Assembly (NCBI GenBank): GCA_029844215.1
Contig: CM056736.1
Location: 57,101,562 to 57,165,561, forward strand
Direction: 5' to 3'
Source: Przewalskia tangutica
Lineage: Eukaryota > Streptophyta > Magnoliopsida > Solanales > Solanaceae
Length of the DNA stretch: 64,000 nucleotides
The number at the start of each line of letters is the position of its first letter. Within the stretch, counting starts at the first letter, position 1. The notes below the pieces were generated by a model. It did not search any database. It saw only the letters and a list, made by a program, of their open reading frames with translations, and had not been told where the DNA came from. The translations under genes were made by a program, and so were the position numbers. Below are positions 1 to 12,829 of the stretch, piece by piece.

Positions 1-192
1 TCGTAAAAGGATTAAGCTGTTCTCTTTAAAAGATTGTTTATATATGCCGAAAGGCAAGTTTTCATAGATTATTGTTTTATACTTCTGTTGTCTCATGTTA
101 TGTTTTTATGTTCCGCTGATTACTTTGATGTTGTATCACTAAGGTGCCCGGGGTAAGGCACCAGTCACGGGCCCGGGTTTCGGGGCGTGACA
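1..192 (+). repeat. 3' end of a + strand LTR (edge of window)
   Basis: Last part of an LTR whose body lies left of the window. It carries the U5-terminal block seen in every LTR here: an AT-rich run, then GGTGCCCGGGGTAAGGCACC, then the terminal GTGACA at 187-192. The sequence switches at 193 to the antisense internal region of another element, so this looks like the 3' end of an element inserted into that one. The partner end and the target duplication are outside the window. Confidence 0.8.
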
Positions 193-1861
193 CTACCCAT
201 GGACTTATCACACAAATATATCCCACGTATACTACGCACTCTGATAAAAGTCAAACATAAAATGAATCTTTTACTCAAGACGACCTTATCTGTAAGGTCT
301 CAATCGTGAAATAATCTAAGGTTCACACCTTCCATGCCCCCATACTTACCCTTCCAACTAACCATGTTTTCTAACTCACAATATAACACAACGCTATCCG
401 TACATAGCACACAACAATAAGATCATCATAACACGCATACAAATCTCTAGAGGGTTAAGGATATACCTGAAGCTACCGCTCCACTCTAATCATAGGCCCA
501 CTGCAGGCGCATAATCAGAAGGCGATGAACTCGCCATCGATCCTAAGGCCGAGTCGTTTCGCTCAGATCCTTCCTATTAGGCGCTGCCACATGGCCTCGG
601 CCGCAACCAAAACAAGCACTGAAAAAGGCGACACTCCCGACGACGCCGCCAGATTGGCACATTGAGGAAAACTCGAACTCGATCGCTAGAACCCATGTAT
701 ATCTGTGAACCAGAACCCCGCCTCGACCAGCCCCGAATACCGAACGCCCCAAGACAATGGAGGACCACTGCATCGGGCGAGGTACATAACTAGTCACTGG
801 CCGAGGCGGTCCGCCTCGAAAGTTACCAAAGGACCTGCTGCCCTCGCCCTTCTCGCCGATCTCGGCCATTCCGCCGATCTCTCCGTGCCTCACATCCTAG
901 TGCATGAGCTCGCATGCGGCAATGTCCATGCCCTGAAGAGCTACTCCGAACAAGCCTCTCGCCAAGTAATCATCTAGCCTGACGTAGCGGTGTACTTATC
1001 CTCCATACTAGCTACCAACATGGGACATACCGAGCTAATGAGTCGAACTCCACATTGTACTCCCTAACCGTCCGCCCATCCCGCCTCAACGCTAAAAATC
1101 ATTACCGAGCCCTTCTCATCCGCGAGGCAAGAAATGTGCAAGGAATGCCTTGAGAACTCGTCCCAACTCGCGGAGCGCATGCTCTCTCGACATCTCCCAC
1201 GAATCAAACCCGATCGCAGATCACGCACCGATGCGAACCGGCGTCACCGACTCGGTCAAGCTTGATCACTCATGATCCGTCAGAATCGCTTGATGAACTC
1301 CTCGCGGATCATCCTCGTGCCTCGACCAGAACTCGCGGCTACAACTCGTAAAATCCCGTAGCCTCAAACTATCCGATCTAGGTGAACCATCGTGCATCGA
1401 ATCGCTACATCCAAATTTATCTCATATCCGCCACAACCTCGCCAATAATCGCCATCTCTCGGACTCATCTCCCCGCCTGCATCGCGGACCGAGGCTCGTA
1501 TCAGAGTCTCAGCAGCCCACCGCCGCGCTCTAAACTCGCTGGCCGGGCGGCGCCGCAAAACTCGCCGTCAAGCACTATCTCAGTCTTGGACGCTCGCGCA
1601 CTTCTCTCGGATCACACTAGCGCCTCCGCCGCCTTGCCCTTCTCGCCCGGCCGCGCGCGAGGCATAATCGTAAAACGAAATACGCCGGAGGATCCAACTT
1701 ATCACAAAGCTCTAAGGCACGATCTCGTAATGAGAAGAATAGAAACCAATCCTAAATGTCCTATAGCCTCGATTATAGATGTGGTGCACAACACATCGAT
1801 AATCAAGACTCTACTAGACACGGTCAGACACTTTCCGAGGACTAATCGCTCGATACCACTT
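193..1861 (-). mobile_element. Internal region of a gag-only Ty3/gypsy element, 3' part missing
   Basis: Read on the minus strand, this runs from the primer site (about 1848-1858) through a leader and a broken gag into the start of the non-pol 3' segment, where the + LTR at 1-192 cuts it. The same order appears in the + strand internal regions at 26646-28793 and 32254-34421. No protease, RT or integrase is present. The primer site reads GCTCGATACCA on the + strand instead of GCTCTGATACCA: one CAG of the tRNA-complementary motif is altered. Confidence 0.75.
543..1665 (-). pseudogene. Broken gag (capsid plus zinc knuckle) of gag-only element
   Basis: The start is the ATG at 1665-1663, beginning MPR/MPP-type basic N-terminus followed by an Ala/Arg-rich stretch, as in the other gag copies. 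The capsid region (about 1050-1380) matches the gag copy at 14298-14684 in order: a DF..C...F.G start, DP.EFI, and the SHRL...DRFDSW region, but in several frames. Near 560-620 a zinc-knuckle remnant reads CFGCGRGHVAAP, with two Cys and the His preserved. Gag would form the virus-like particle around element RNA. Frame shifts cluster where the better gag copy has CTG or CAG. Confidence 0.6.
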
Positions 1862-4800
1862 TGTCAAGACCAACTGGCCCGTGGATCGTGCCTTACCCCG
1901 CACCCTAGTGATACAACATCGAGAAAACCAAATGGAAATAAAAACTTTAAACATGAAAAGAGAGACATGATAAATAAACAGTCAACCAAAATAGCTTGCC
2001 TTCAAAGATATATATATATATAAAACCCGAATAGCTTATCCTTTTACAAACACCGCCACAACAAAGGCTATAGACTTAAGATTTTTACAACAACAATGAC
2101 GGACAGGCTCGCCATACCCCGAATGTACAAGAGACTACAACTCGTGGAAACCTACTAAAGATAAACCTCCAAGGAACGGAGCTTTCCAACACGTGAAATG
2201 TGATCCTAAGAGCGAGGATCCACGATCAGACTTCTACTCGCGCAGATGAACGCACTTCGGGCGAGGTCGACAACAGTACCAAGTATGTGAAATCAGAAAT
2301 ATCAGAATAAAATCATAATACTATAAAAAGTAGGAGACATGTATGATAACCAAACTACGCTCATAATATAAAAGCGATATGTCAAGTCGTGACTCACGCC
2401 TCAAAGTCATCCTCATGCCCGTGGAACTCCTTCCTCACCGCAGCCTAGATATATCGATTATACGTAACATGTCTCGCCCGCCTACGGGACCCAGTAAGAA
2501 TTATATGGAATACGTGTCCCGCCACTCACTGGGACTCGGTGAAGTACAAATGGAATACGTGTCCGGCCCATCTCGGGACTCTGAAGATTTATATGAAATA
2601 CGTGTCCCGCCCATCTCGTGGGACTCGGTGAAGATTTATATGAAATACGTGTCCTACCATCTCGTGGGACTCGATGAAGATTTATATGAAATACGTGTCC
2701 CTACCATCCCACGGGACTCGGTGAAGAAAGTTGCTCGCACGATAAAGCTATCATACGCAAACGTGAGGCAAGTACAACAACAAGCATAGGCAAATTTCAC
2801 ACGCCTCAAGGTACTTTCATTTTTCATCCAAGTCCTGATTTTACTCCCAAGTACTACACATGATAAGTTCTTTTAAAAGATCCTTTCCTTTTCTCAAAAG
2901 TCACCCGATACCCGTAGTATTAGAATGACCAACGCTTTAAGTAAAACCGTAACACATTCCTTGTCAATATCAAGTAACAACATCCTTGTCCTAAAGTTCC
3001 AGTTTGTCTAGTTTCAATTTCTCAAGTTCCTTATTTGAAAGATTTCATAGTTCATAATCTTGATAACTTAATTACTTTTTAGAACAACTGAGTAATATGT
3101 GTCTTACGCATGAGTATGTTATTCTTGTTTATAACATTCTTATTACAAAGACCATGATCTAGAAAATGTAATATCATTTTGTCTTATCTTAGCTTCTATG
3201 CAGATGGAGGTTTCTACCGTTTTATCAATAATTCATTAGTCAATACATTTTCCTTTATTAACGCCGCAGTTGGTTTGTTCGATACTTGTTCTCATTTCAA
3301 ATCCACATACCTTATTCCTTTTACATTCTTAAGCCGTTATACCTAACTTCCCATAAAACTAGTATAACTCTTAAGCTTTCAAAACACAAGATTACTCATT
3401 CTTTCAAAACGATTTATAAATCTTTGAAATACTTCAAGTTCTTTATTAACACATATCAAGCCGCTTATAATTTAAATCAGTTACCTTTTTAAAAACCACA
3501 AAGCATCTTCTTTCCTACATAAAGCTGTTATAACCAACTTCCCATAAAGCCGTTATAACACTTTATGTTTAAACCAAACAAATACACTTAGCACATGTAC
3601 GCTCACCGCATACATAGTTACACACATATCATGCTAGAACAGATAGGAAGAGGTTCACATACCTCGCGACGAGTATCGACTAATAGCAAAACGCCCAAGT
3701 ACTTCAAACCGCTACTCCTTAAGCCACGAGATTGCACCACACGTAGTACTTCAACCTATAAGGCCACAAGGCGCTTTATTAACATCTAGATCTCATCGCT
3801 CCATATTCTACGTAAAATTCGGCAAAGACTCTCCCCGCAACAGAGTAAATCTCCTCCTCTATCGAGGCCGGCTACCAAGCCAACCAGGGGTGGGTTAACA
3901 CGTCTAACCGGACGTGTACAATTCTACTACACAGTAATGATACATAAGTCTATCTGAATACACCCTATGTAATTACATTCGCTTCTTCTCTTTAATATCC
4001 TTCTATGTGACATCGCTCAATTCTTATTCAGCTTAAGTCAAAAGACATTGCCAAGAACTACACTTAGTTCTATTCAATATTCATTCTATATATAGTATAC
4101 TTCAACTATATATTCTAACAAACATGTAATTTCCAATTACAATAGGACAAGATATTTACCTCGATAAGCCCAAAATTATCCAAATTATACGTCGCTCCCG
4201 AGCAAGGTTTAGCTCCTATTCCGCGCGCCCAAAACGCCTCCAAGAAACCCTTAGAAGTTGTCTACACAACTTCTACTTAATACTTCAACTACGGGTGAAG
4301 ATTTTCCTTAGGGTTTCGTTTAGTGGCTAAAGGAAAGTATAATAGTATTTTTCTGCTTTTCAGATAAAGTGGTACTTTGGAAAGTACTACAAGGTATTTG
4401 GCTAAAGTATTTTGGGCATTATAACAATACTTGTAGAATACATTTCTACCAAGGGGTAGTATTTCGACTAGCACAACTAGGCTAGTGGGGTTGCTCTGCC
4501 AGAGCTCTCAAAGGGGAGGTGTGGTGGACTAAAACAACAAGAGGGAGAGGAGGGATTTTCAAGACTTAGACAATTTTTGGATGAATAAGTTCATCAACTT
4601 GTATGGTATTTATAGGTCAAGAAATGGCCAACCAATGGCCAAGATCTAACCAAGTGTAAGGCAAGTGTAAGGTCAAGATGAAGCCATGTGTTTGTGGGTC
4701 CCACTTGCTCATCAACTACACAAAATATCCTACCTAACCCTTGACCACAATTTTTGCACAAAAACGTGCTAACTTTTCCCTTTGTCCGTCCACTTTTTCC

Positions 4801-5029
4801 AATGCGAGGTGACACATGCCACCCTCCCGTTGGTCCAAAATGTTTCGCTCTCTAAAAATCCGCAAAATTATTAATGACATAGCCGGAATTTTCCCTACGA
4901 AAGTCGTGGAAACGCTTCGCCAAAAACGACTTTTCTGCACTTGTGCACAAAATTTCATTCTTGCCTAATCTTTAAGGCTCAAATTTATATACGACGCCTC
5001 ACGCATATACCACGAAATACGGTATAACA
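1862..5029 (-). repeat. Complete LTR, type B2, minus strand
   Basis: Runs from TGTCAAGACC at 1862 (complement of the 3' terminus) to GGTATAACA at 5021-5029 (complement of the 5' TGTTATACC). It has a U3 inverted repeat at 4806-4826, a TATA box (complement of TATAAATAC) at 4606-4614, the conserved leader block at about 4150-4265, a GGTATGTGA donor-like site near 3655-3668, and a minisatellite at 2480-2728. The repeat content matches the LTRs at 45097 and 50499. It is followed at 5030 by internal sequence rather than by a polypurine tract, so a deletion starts exactly at the LTR edge. Confidence 0.85.
2480..2728 (-). repeat. Minisatellite, about 47-48 bp x 5, inside LTR
   Basis: Repeating unit contains ATGAAATACGTGTC, then CATCTCGTGGGACTCGGTGAAG, with about five degenerate copies. 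The same unit in opposite orientation occupies the LTRs at 47371-47642 and 52781-53050. It gives a spurious open frame on the + strand (2379-2789) with a repeated LYEIRVP peptide; I do not regard that as a gene. Confidence 0.8.
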
Positions 5030-5438
5030 GATCTAGGTGAACCATCGGTGCATCGAATCACAAGGCCCACCTATCCTCAAGCTCGCCACAACCTCGCCAT
5101 TAATCGCCCACTTGTAACCCATCTCTCTCGCTCCCGATCGCGGGTCGAGGCTCGTGCATCGTGGTCTCAGAGAGATCGCCGCTTTACTCGCAGCCTCCTT
5201 CGCCGCTTTGCCCTTCGGGCGGGTTGCTGCGCGAGGCATAATCGTAAAACGAGATGCGCCGGAGGGTCCAACTTACAACACTTTCTAAGGCACGATCTCG
5301 GAATGAGAAGAAGGAAACCAATCCTAAATGTCCTATAGCCTCGATTATAGATGTGGTGCACAACACATCGATAATCAAGACTTACTAGACACGGTCTGTA
5401 GACACTTTCCGAGGACTAATCGCTCACGATACCACTTT
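5030..5438 (-). mobile_element. Truncated internal region (leader and gag start only)
   Basis: On the minus strand it begins with the primer site (about 5422-5434, altered at its CAG), then the leader with the inverted repeat ATTATCGATGTGTTGTGC, then the gag start ATG at 5240-5238, and ends in the capsid N-terminus at GATCTAGG. There it joins directly the 5' end of the LTR at 5029, so capsid, knuckle, 3' segment and polypurine tract are deleted. The unit links two LTRs, as in a tandem array formed by recombination. Confidence 0.75.
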
Positions 5439-8400
5439 TGTCACGACCAACCGGCCCGGATCGTGCCTTACCCGCACCCTAGTGATACAATATCGAGAAA
5501 ACCAATGGAAATAAAAACTTAAACATGCAAATAGACATGGATCAAGATGAAAGAAAATAGCCAACCAAAACGGTTGCCTTTCAAAGATATATATATACAT
5601 AGGCATTTGACGCCATAATCCTTACAACCCCGCCACAACAAAGCATGCACTCTAAGATTTTTTTACAACAACTATGACGGACAGGGGCCCCGCCATACCT
5701 CGAACGCATGCTAACCTACAGACTGTGGTAACATACCAAAGATAAGCCTCCAAGGAACTGAGCTTCCCAATACGCTGAAATGTGATCCTAAACGCGGATC
5801 GACAAATACGATTTCTACTGCAGATGAACGCAGCCCGGGGTCGCATAACAGTACCAAGTATGTGATGACATCAGAAAATCAGAAATGAAATCATAATAGT
5901 CTATATAAAGGGGAGACATGTATGATAACCAAACTACAAGATACACATATAATATTATATCAAGTCGTGGTCTCACGCCTCCAAGTCATTACTCAAATAT
6001 AATTATGGGTCTCACGCCCACAACATCAACCACGCCCGTGGAATACCTTCCTCACCGCCATAGCCTATGATATGATAACACCAAGCAAGACACCCGTACA
6101 CCAAGTCCTACCGATGCCAAAGCCGCACTAACAATACAATACAACCAAACTACGGTCGACACGGCAAGTACGAAAGCCGACTACCAGATACCAAGGCCGA
6201 ACAGAAAAACCTCATGGAGAGCTAGTCTATGGAATAACAATCCCAATGGAACCATACCCGTGCACTACGCACGATCGCGGTCGATGTCCAAAAGGAAACA
6301 ACTGCACAACAATCCCAATGGGACCATACCCGCGCGCTTACGATCGTGTCGCGATGTCCAAAAGGAAACAACAAGACAACAATCCCAATGGGACATACCC
6401 GTGCGCTACGCATCGTGTCAGTATGTCCAAAGCGATTAGCAAAAATAACACTATCAACAGGAGCGTACCCGTGGAATTTCTCCGTCACTGCCGGCACGTC
6501 CCAGTAAGTTCTCAACAAGTCAACCTACTCCATCGAGACGCCAGAGTATAGAAACACAATTCTTGCACAACAAAGGCTATCACAACAAGCATAGGCAAGT
6601 TATACATAACTCAAGGTACTTTCATTTTATGTCAAAGTCCGGGTTTTAACCCTAAAGTACTACGTACGTTAAATTCCTTTTAAAGAGATCCATTCCTTTT
6701 ATAAAAGTCACCCGATACCCGTAGTATAAAAATAGAGTGACTTACATCTTTTAAGTAAAGCAAAACAACTTCCATACTTTCCTTTTTAAAACCAAATCAA
6801 GGCAATACCATGCCTTCTTTTTAGACCAAAACACTTCTCTTTTTAAAGTCAAGTTACCACATTAAAACCAATGATAAAACCCTTTTTCATAAAGTCGTTA
6901 TAACTCACTTCCCATAAAGCTGTTATAACACTTTATGTTTTAAACCAATTTAAGACAAAACAACGCCTTTCTTTTCCCTAAGGTTCCAGTTTGCCTAATT
7001 TCAATTACTCAAGTCTCTTTACTTTAGAAAAGTTTCATAGTTCGATGTCTTAATCTCTTTTAAAACAATTGAGTAACATATGCCATATGTGTGAGCAGTT
7101 TATTCTTGTTTATAACCATCTTATTAAAGCAGCCATGATCTAGGAAATGTAATATCATTTTGTCTCATCTTAGCTTCTATGCAGATGGAGGTTTCTACTG
7201 GTTTTAATAATACTTCATTATTCAATACATTTTCCTTTATTAACGCTGCAGTGGTTTGTCGATACTCATTCGATTTCAAATCAAGAAACGTTATTCCTTT
7301 TAAAAACCAGGTACTCATTACTCACGAATGAGGCTTCACACAAAATTCATATTAATTCAATTAAGTTAAGTCTCTTATCTTTTAAGATCAAGTCTCTTAA
7401 CTTCTAAAATCAGTAAACCATTCTTTTTATCTCTCTTAAGACGTTATACCTAACTCCCCATAAAGCTAGTATAACTCTTATGTTTTCAAACCAAGTACTC
7501 TTCTTTCAAAAAGGTTTATTAATTCTTTTGAAATACTTCAAGATTCTTATTATTCAGGCTTAAGTCAAAAGACATTGCCGTACAACTACGTTCTGTTAAT
7601 ACACGTACGTCTACCGTACTATATATATGTTCTTTTAAAATATCATGCTCAAGAGTATATGAAGAATCACATACCTCGCGACGATTATCGACTATAAGCA
7701 AAACGCTCCTCGGCTATAACCCGGCTAGCCTTGTCCACCTTCCAAGTAGTACATGCTACTCGCAGAACAGTCAACCAATAAAGGTTATCAGTCTACTGTA
7801 AGTACAGTCCTATGTAAGTACAGTTTAATCTTCTACTATATTATTCATCTGATGTGATTTCAGTTCAAGTCTATACTGTAATATCCTTCTATTACAGTTC
7901 AATTCTCTTCTATGAATCTTATATTCATTTCTATACTACTACAGTATGTAATTTCCAAATACACTAGAAGGATAGGATATTTACCTCGATGAGCCCAAAA
8001 ATTATCCAAGTTAAAGTCGATCCTGGGCAACGTTTAGCTCCTACTCCGAGAGCTCCAATCCGCTCCAAACAACCCTTAGAAGTTCTACGCAACTTCTACT
8101 TAACACTTCAACCGACTATGAAGGTTTTCCTTAGGGTTTCGTTTAGTGGCTAAAGGAAGTATAATAGTATTTTCCGGGCTTTTGTATAAGTGTAACCTTG
8201 GAAATACTACAAGGTATATGGGCTAAGGTATTTAGGGCATTATAACAATACTTTGGAGAGTATTTCTATACCACAAAGGGGGGTATTATACGAAAACAAC
8301 TAGGCTAGGGTACCTCGGCTGGACACTACAAAGGGAGGGAGGAGGCTCGGCCAAGGGCTTCTCAAAAGAGGGGGGGGGGGACTTTTGGACGAAATATCAA

Positions 8401-8886
8401 GAGGGAAGGGAGGATTTCAAGACTTAGAAAGATTGCTCAAGTTTTGGATGAAGAAAGTCTTCAACTTAGAGGGGTATTTATAGGTCAAGAAATGGCCAAC
8501 CAATGGCCAAGATCCATCCAAGTGTAAGGCAAGTGTAGGGCTAGATTTTAACCATGTGTACCTTATCCATCTACCACAACAACTTGCACAAAATATCCTA
8601 CCAACCCCAAAGTCCCAATCGTCCATTACCGCCCACAATTGCTTCCAATGTGAGGGTGACACATGTCACCCTCCCGTTGGTCCAAAATGTTTCGTCTCTC
8701 GGAAAAATCCGCAAAAATTAAAAATGTCATAGCCGGAATTTTCCCTTCGCAAGTCTTGTAAAACGTTTCGTCGAAAAACGATTCTTTTCGGCACTTGTGC
8801 CCAAATTTTCGAACCTTGCCAACTTTAAGGCTAAAATTTTATATGTACGCCCTCACGTACATACTCTGGAAATACGGGGTATAACA
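5439..8886 (-). repeat. Complete LTR, type B1, minus strand
   Basis: Bounded by TGTCACGACC at 5439 and GGTATAACA at 8878-8886. It carries the U3 inverted repeat at 8652-8673, the TATA box at 8474-8482, the leader block at about 7980-8100, a donor-like GGTATGTGATTC (complement near 7667-7678), and a minisatellite at 6239-6440. It matches the three + LTRs of the 23304-37919 array along its whole length, but has only one copy of the AT-flanked segment that is doubled there. Confidence 0.87.
6239..6440 (-). repeat. Minisatellite, about 67 bp x 3, inside LTR
   Basis: Units contain CAATCCCAATGG, then ACCATACCCG, then GATGTCCAAAAGGAAACAAC. It is homologous to the longer + strand arrays at 25678, 31295 and 36945, where the unit is about 69 bp and has 27-bp subrepeats. 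A single remnant of the 'CCAAGGCCG' unit of the 9960-10310 array lies just outside at about 6110-6240, so two minisatellite types meet here. Confidence 0.75.
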
Positions 8887-8962
8887 TGAAGACTATACTG
8901 GCGCGCGTTGTTTTGAGACTTAGAAGGAACATTCGGGACGAATGTTTCTAAGGAGGGGAGAA
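8887..8962 (+). mobile_element. 3' end of a + strand internal region with polypurine tract
   Basis: Matches the + strand internal 3' ends at 40075-40157 and 28745-28793: TTTTGAGACTTAGAAGGAAC, the inverted repeat ACATTCGGGACGAATGT, then AAGGAGGGGAGAA at 8950-8962 immediately before an LTR start. The tract is the expected primer for plus-strand DNA synthesis. Upstream sequence is replaced by the minus-strand LTR ending at 8886. Confidence 0.75.
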
Positions 8963-9262
8963 TGTTATACCCCGTATTTCCAGAGTATGTACGTAAGGAC
9001 GTACGTAGAAAAGTTTGGGCTTTAAAGTAGGCTTGGCCGAAATATTTTGTGCACAACACCCGGTTAGAGTCGTTTTTCGACGAAACGTTTTACACAACTT
9101 GCGAAGGGAAAATTCCGGCTATATCATTTTTAATTTTTGCGGATTTTTCCGAGAGACGAAATGTTTTGGACCAACGAGAGGGCGACACTTGTCACCCTCA
9201 AGTTGGTGGAGTGTGGGGCGGCACACTTGGACGATTTGGTAGCCATAGTTGGTAGGATATTT
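8963..9262 (+). repeat. 5' fragment of a + strand LTR (U3 only)
   Basis: Starts TGTTATACCCCGTATTTCC and continues through the Tekay-type U3, including the inverted repeat at about 9177-9200. It stops at GGTAGGATATT, where a minus-strand LTR begins. No TATA box remains in this piece. The missing remainder of the LTR is not adjacent on the far side of the inserted material inside the window. Confidence 0.75.
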
Positions 9263-12200
9263 TGTCACGACCCGATCCCGGGCCCGTGACTGGTGCCTTA
9301 CCCCGGGCACCCTAGTGATACAACATCAGAGAAAATCAGCGGAAATAAAAACTAAAACATGAGACAAGACATAAAGTATGAAACATGCTAACCAAAACGG
9401 TCACCTTCCTGAATATATACATATATATATCAACCTGAACAATTATCCTTTTTACAAACTCTGCCCACAACAGATTACATGCACTTAAGAATGTAATTAT
9501 AACTATGACGGACAGGCTCCGCCATACCACGAATGTACAAGTAACTACACCGACAGGACTATACCAAAGATGAGCCTCCTGAGAAACGGAGCTTCCCAAA
9601 ACGCTGAATCGTGATCACATGGCGAGGATCCACAACCAATGTACTTCTACCGCGATGAACGCAGCCCAAGGCGAGGTCGAGACAACATGTACCAAGTATG
9701 TGAAACTGAAAATACTGTAAATGAAATCATAGTAGTCTATAAAAAAAATAGGAGACATATATGACAACCAAATTACAGTACATAATATGTAAGCAGTGAC
9801 GTCAAGTCAGGGACTCACGCCCTCAAAGTCATCACTCAAATAAAACTATGGGTCTCACGCCCACAACATCAATCATGCCCGTGGAATACCTTCCTCACTG
9901 CCGGCAGTCTATGATATAATAACACCAAGAAGTACACATGAACACCAGGTCCCACCTGTGCTATATAAATACCGTGACGGCGGCAAGTACGGCGCTAACT
10001 ACCAGATACCAAAGCCGCATCATCAACTGACCGGCAAGTACGTAAGCCAACTACCGGATACCAAGGCCGTACTAACAATACTATGCAACCAAACCACGGG
10101 CGACACGGCAAGTACGAAGCCGACTACCGGTACCAAGGCCGTGTCACGTGGTGGCCGGGCAAGTACGAGCTAACTACGTACCAAGGTCGTGTCGCGAGAA
10201 TTCGCCAATAATCGAGCGGCAAGTCGAAGGCTAACTACTGTGTACCAAGGCCGAATCAGCCACGAGACGGGGCAAGTACGAAAGCCAACCACCAGATACC
10301 AAGGCCGAATCAGTAAAACCTCATGGAGAGCTAGTCCATGGAATAATGCTATCAACAGGAGCGCACCCGTGGAATCCTCCGTCACTGCCGGTACGTCCAA
10401 GTAAGATCATAACAAATCAACCGGCCCTCCATTGAGAGACGCGGTGGTATAAAAATACAATCTTTGCACAACAAGGCTATCACACGCAAACATAGGCAAA
10501 TTACGCACAACTCGAGTACTTTCATTTTATGTCAACAATACGGGTTTCAAACCCAAAAATAATACCCACTTTCATTCTTTCAAAAAGACCTCTTTTACGT
10601 AAAAGATACTAATACTCGTAGTATCAAAAACACATTTCCTTTTCAAACCAAATTACTTTACTTTCGTAAAAACCTTTACAAGACTTTTAAAATCAAGTAC
10701 TCTATACTTTTTAAACCAAGTGCCTTTCTTTTAAAACAACATCAAGTATACTCTTTAAAACTCAAATACTTACTCTTTTCAAAACAAGTAACCTATACTT
10801 AAATCAAGTTACCATTTTAAAACCAATGATAAAACCATTCTTTTGCTTTCATAAAGTCGTTATAACTAACTTCCCATAAAGCTGTTATAACACTTTATGT
10901 TTTAAACCAATTTAAGACAAAACCATGTCTCTCTTTTAAACAAAAAAAACTCTTCAATTCCTCAAGTCTCTTTTCTTTTAGAAATCAAGTTCCTTTTAAA
11001 GACCAATTACTCATTCCTCGCGAATGAGGTTTCACAACTTTCTACACAATTCGAGTTCTTCATCTATCATATCAAGTCAAATATAAGTCAAGTCCTTTAT
11101 CTTTTAAAATCAGTAAACCAACCAAATTCACTTAGAACATGTACGTCTACCGTACTACATAGTTCACAACAATCATGCTAGAAAAGATAGGAAGAGGTTC
11201 ACATACCTCGCGACGATTATCGACAATTAGCAAAATGCTCCAAGTACTACAACCTTGCTAGCCTTTTCCACCCTTCAAGTAGAATACGCTACTCGTAGTG
11301 CTTCCACCTATACTGGCCATAAAACGTCTATCAACTTCTAGATCTCTTCGTAGAATATTCTAAATACAAGATTTCTTATTCTACAGAAAATTCGGCAGCA
11401 CCTCCCCCCCGTAACCACATAAATCTCCTCCTCTACTCGGGCCCGCTACCAGGCCAACAACTCTAAGGGAATTACACGTCTAACCGGACGTGTTCAATTC
11501 TACTTCACAGATATACTACACAAGTCTACTGTAAATACAGTCCATTGTAAATACAGTTCAATCCTTTATAATATTCATTCTACATATAGTATACTCAACT
11601 ATACATTACTACCACATGTAATATCCAATTACAATAGGGGGGTAAAGATCATTACCTCGATAAGCCCAAAATTATTCAAGATTATAAGTCGATCCTGAGC
11701 AACGTTTAGCTCCAATTCCTTACGCTCCAACCGCTCCAGCGACCTTAGAAGTTTCTAAACAACTTCTCTTAATACTTCAACCAAGCTAGGAAGATTTTTC
11801 TAGGGTTTCATTTTGCGACTATTGGAATAAAGTAGTATTTCCGGGCTCCTAGTATTGAAATAACTTTGGAATACTACTAGAGATACTAGGCCAAGGTATT
11901 TGGGATTATACAATAATACTCAAAGTATTTTCTACTCAAGTGGGGGAGGGACGAAACAACTACAAAGGGGAGGAGTATTTTGCCTTGGAATCTTAAGTGT
12001 GGGATGAAAATTGTCTTCAACTTAAGGGGGTATATATAGAAGAATCAAGGGTCAAGATTTAAGCAAGTGTGTGGTGAGGATGGGTACATGTGTGTGGGTA
12101 GTTGGCCAACCAAGTGTTCACCACAAAAATGGGACAAGTGGCCACCACAAAAATGGGCCACTTGTCCACCAAGAAAACGTGCCACTTGTCCTTCTCCAAT

Positions 12201-12554
12201 TCGGCCAACATGGCCACACGGTGACACGTGTGCCCCTACTCGTCAAAATATTTCATCTTCCGAAAATATCCGTAATGCCAAAAATCCGAAAATAAAGTGG
12301 GCCCCACAAAATCAGTAAATTTTCCGTGGGCCCAGCGTGACCAATTCCGGAAATAAAATTTCATAATTCTCAAATATTCCAAAAAGTCCAAATACCAAAT
12401 CTGGGAATCCAATTCCCTTTAACGAACATTTTTCCTTCACAAAATCCGGAAACTTTTCCGTCGAAAAATCACATCTTTCTTCCTTTCCAATTTTTGTGTC
12501 GTATTCTCGTACGAACGTCTTCGTATACATACCCTGGAACTACGGGGTGTAACA
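9263..12554 (-). repeat. Complete LTR, mosaic type C/B, minus strand
   Basis: Runs from TGTCACGACC (9263) to GGTGTAACA (12546-12554). The U3 half (about 11950-12554) matches the type C LTR starting at 40158, with 5' end TGTTACACC. The other half resembles B1 LTRs. It has a TATA-like GTATATATA complement at 12030-12038, a CACGTG-centred inverted repeat near 12219-12235, the leader block at about 11645-11760, and a minisatellite at 9960-10310. Confidence 0.85.
9960..10310 (-). repeat. Minisatellite, 'GGCAAGTACG...ACCAAGGCCG', about six units
   Basis: Irregular units of about 55-60 bp, each with GGCAAGTACG, a CTAACTACC-like middle and TACCAAGGCCG. It occupies the same place in the LTR where other subfamilies hold different minisatellites. 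Only a short remnant is found elsewhere, at about 6110-6240. Confidence 0.75.
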
Positions 12555-12567
12555 TTCTTCCCCCCTT
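12555..12567 (-). promoter_or_regulatory. Polypurine tract
   Basis: Reads AAGGGGGGAAGAA on the minus strand, directly next to the LTR start TGTTACACC. This is the expected plus-strand primer of reverse transcription. It differs slightly from the AAGGAGGGGAGAA of the A and B types, and matches the C element at 40145-40157. Confidence 0.75.
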
Positions 12568-12829
12568 AGAAACATTCGTCCCGAATGTTCCTTCTAAGTC
12601 TCAAAACATACATGCGCTGGTATAGTCTTCACTACTATACTTACAAAACCACTTATGCCACACCTGGCCATAATATAACATACGCGCAAAAATCAATCCA
12701 AGCCATCGAGGGATCACCCCTAACGTGTATAACAACACAAAAACTTCCACCCGTGGTCCAAAGGATACTTTCTTCACATCTATACTTATAAAAAGGACAC
12801 TTCACATCTTCGCCTCTTTTCTTAATCGC

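Noticed and set aside
2379..2789. A 136-codon frame with repeated LYEIRVP peptides as a possible novel repeat protein
   Set aside because: Runs across an LTR minisatellite antisense to the element, and the repeat drifts out of frame between units.
9960..10310. Regularly spaced repeats as a CRISPR-like array
   Set aside because: Units are contiguous and degenerate with no unique spacers, and the context is a plant LTR.
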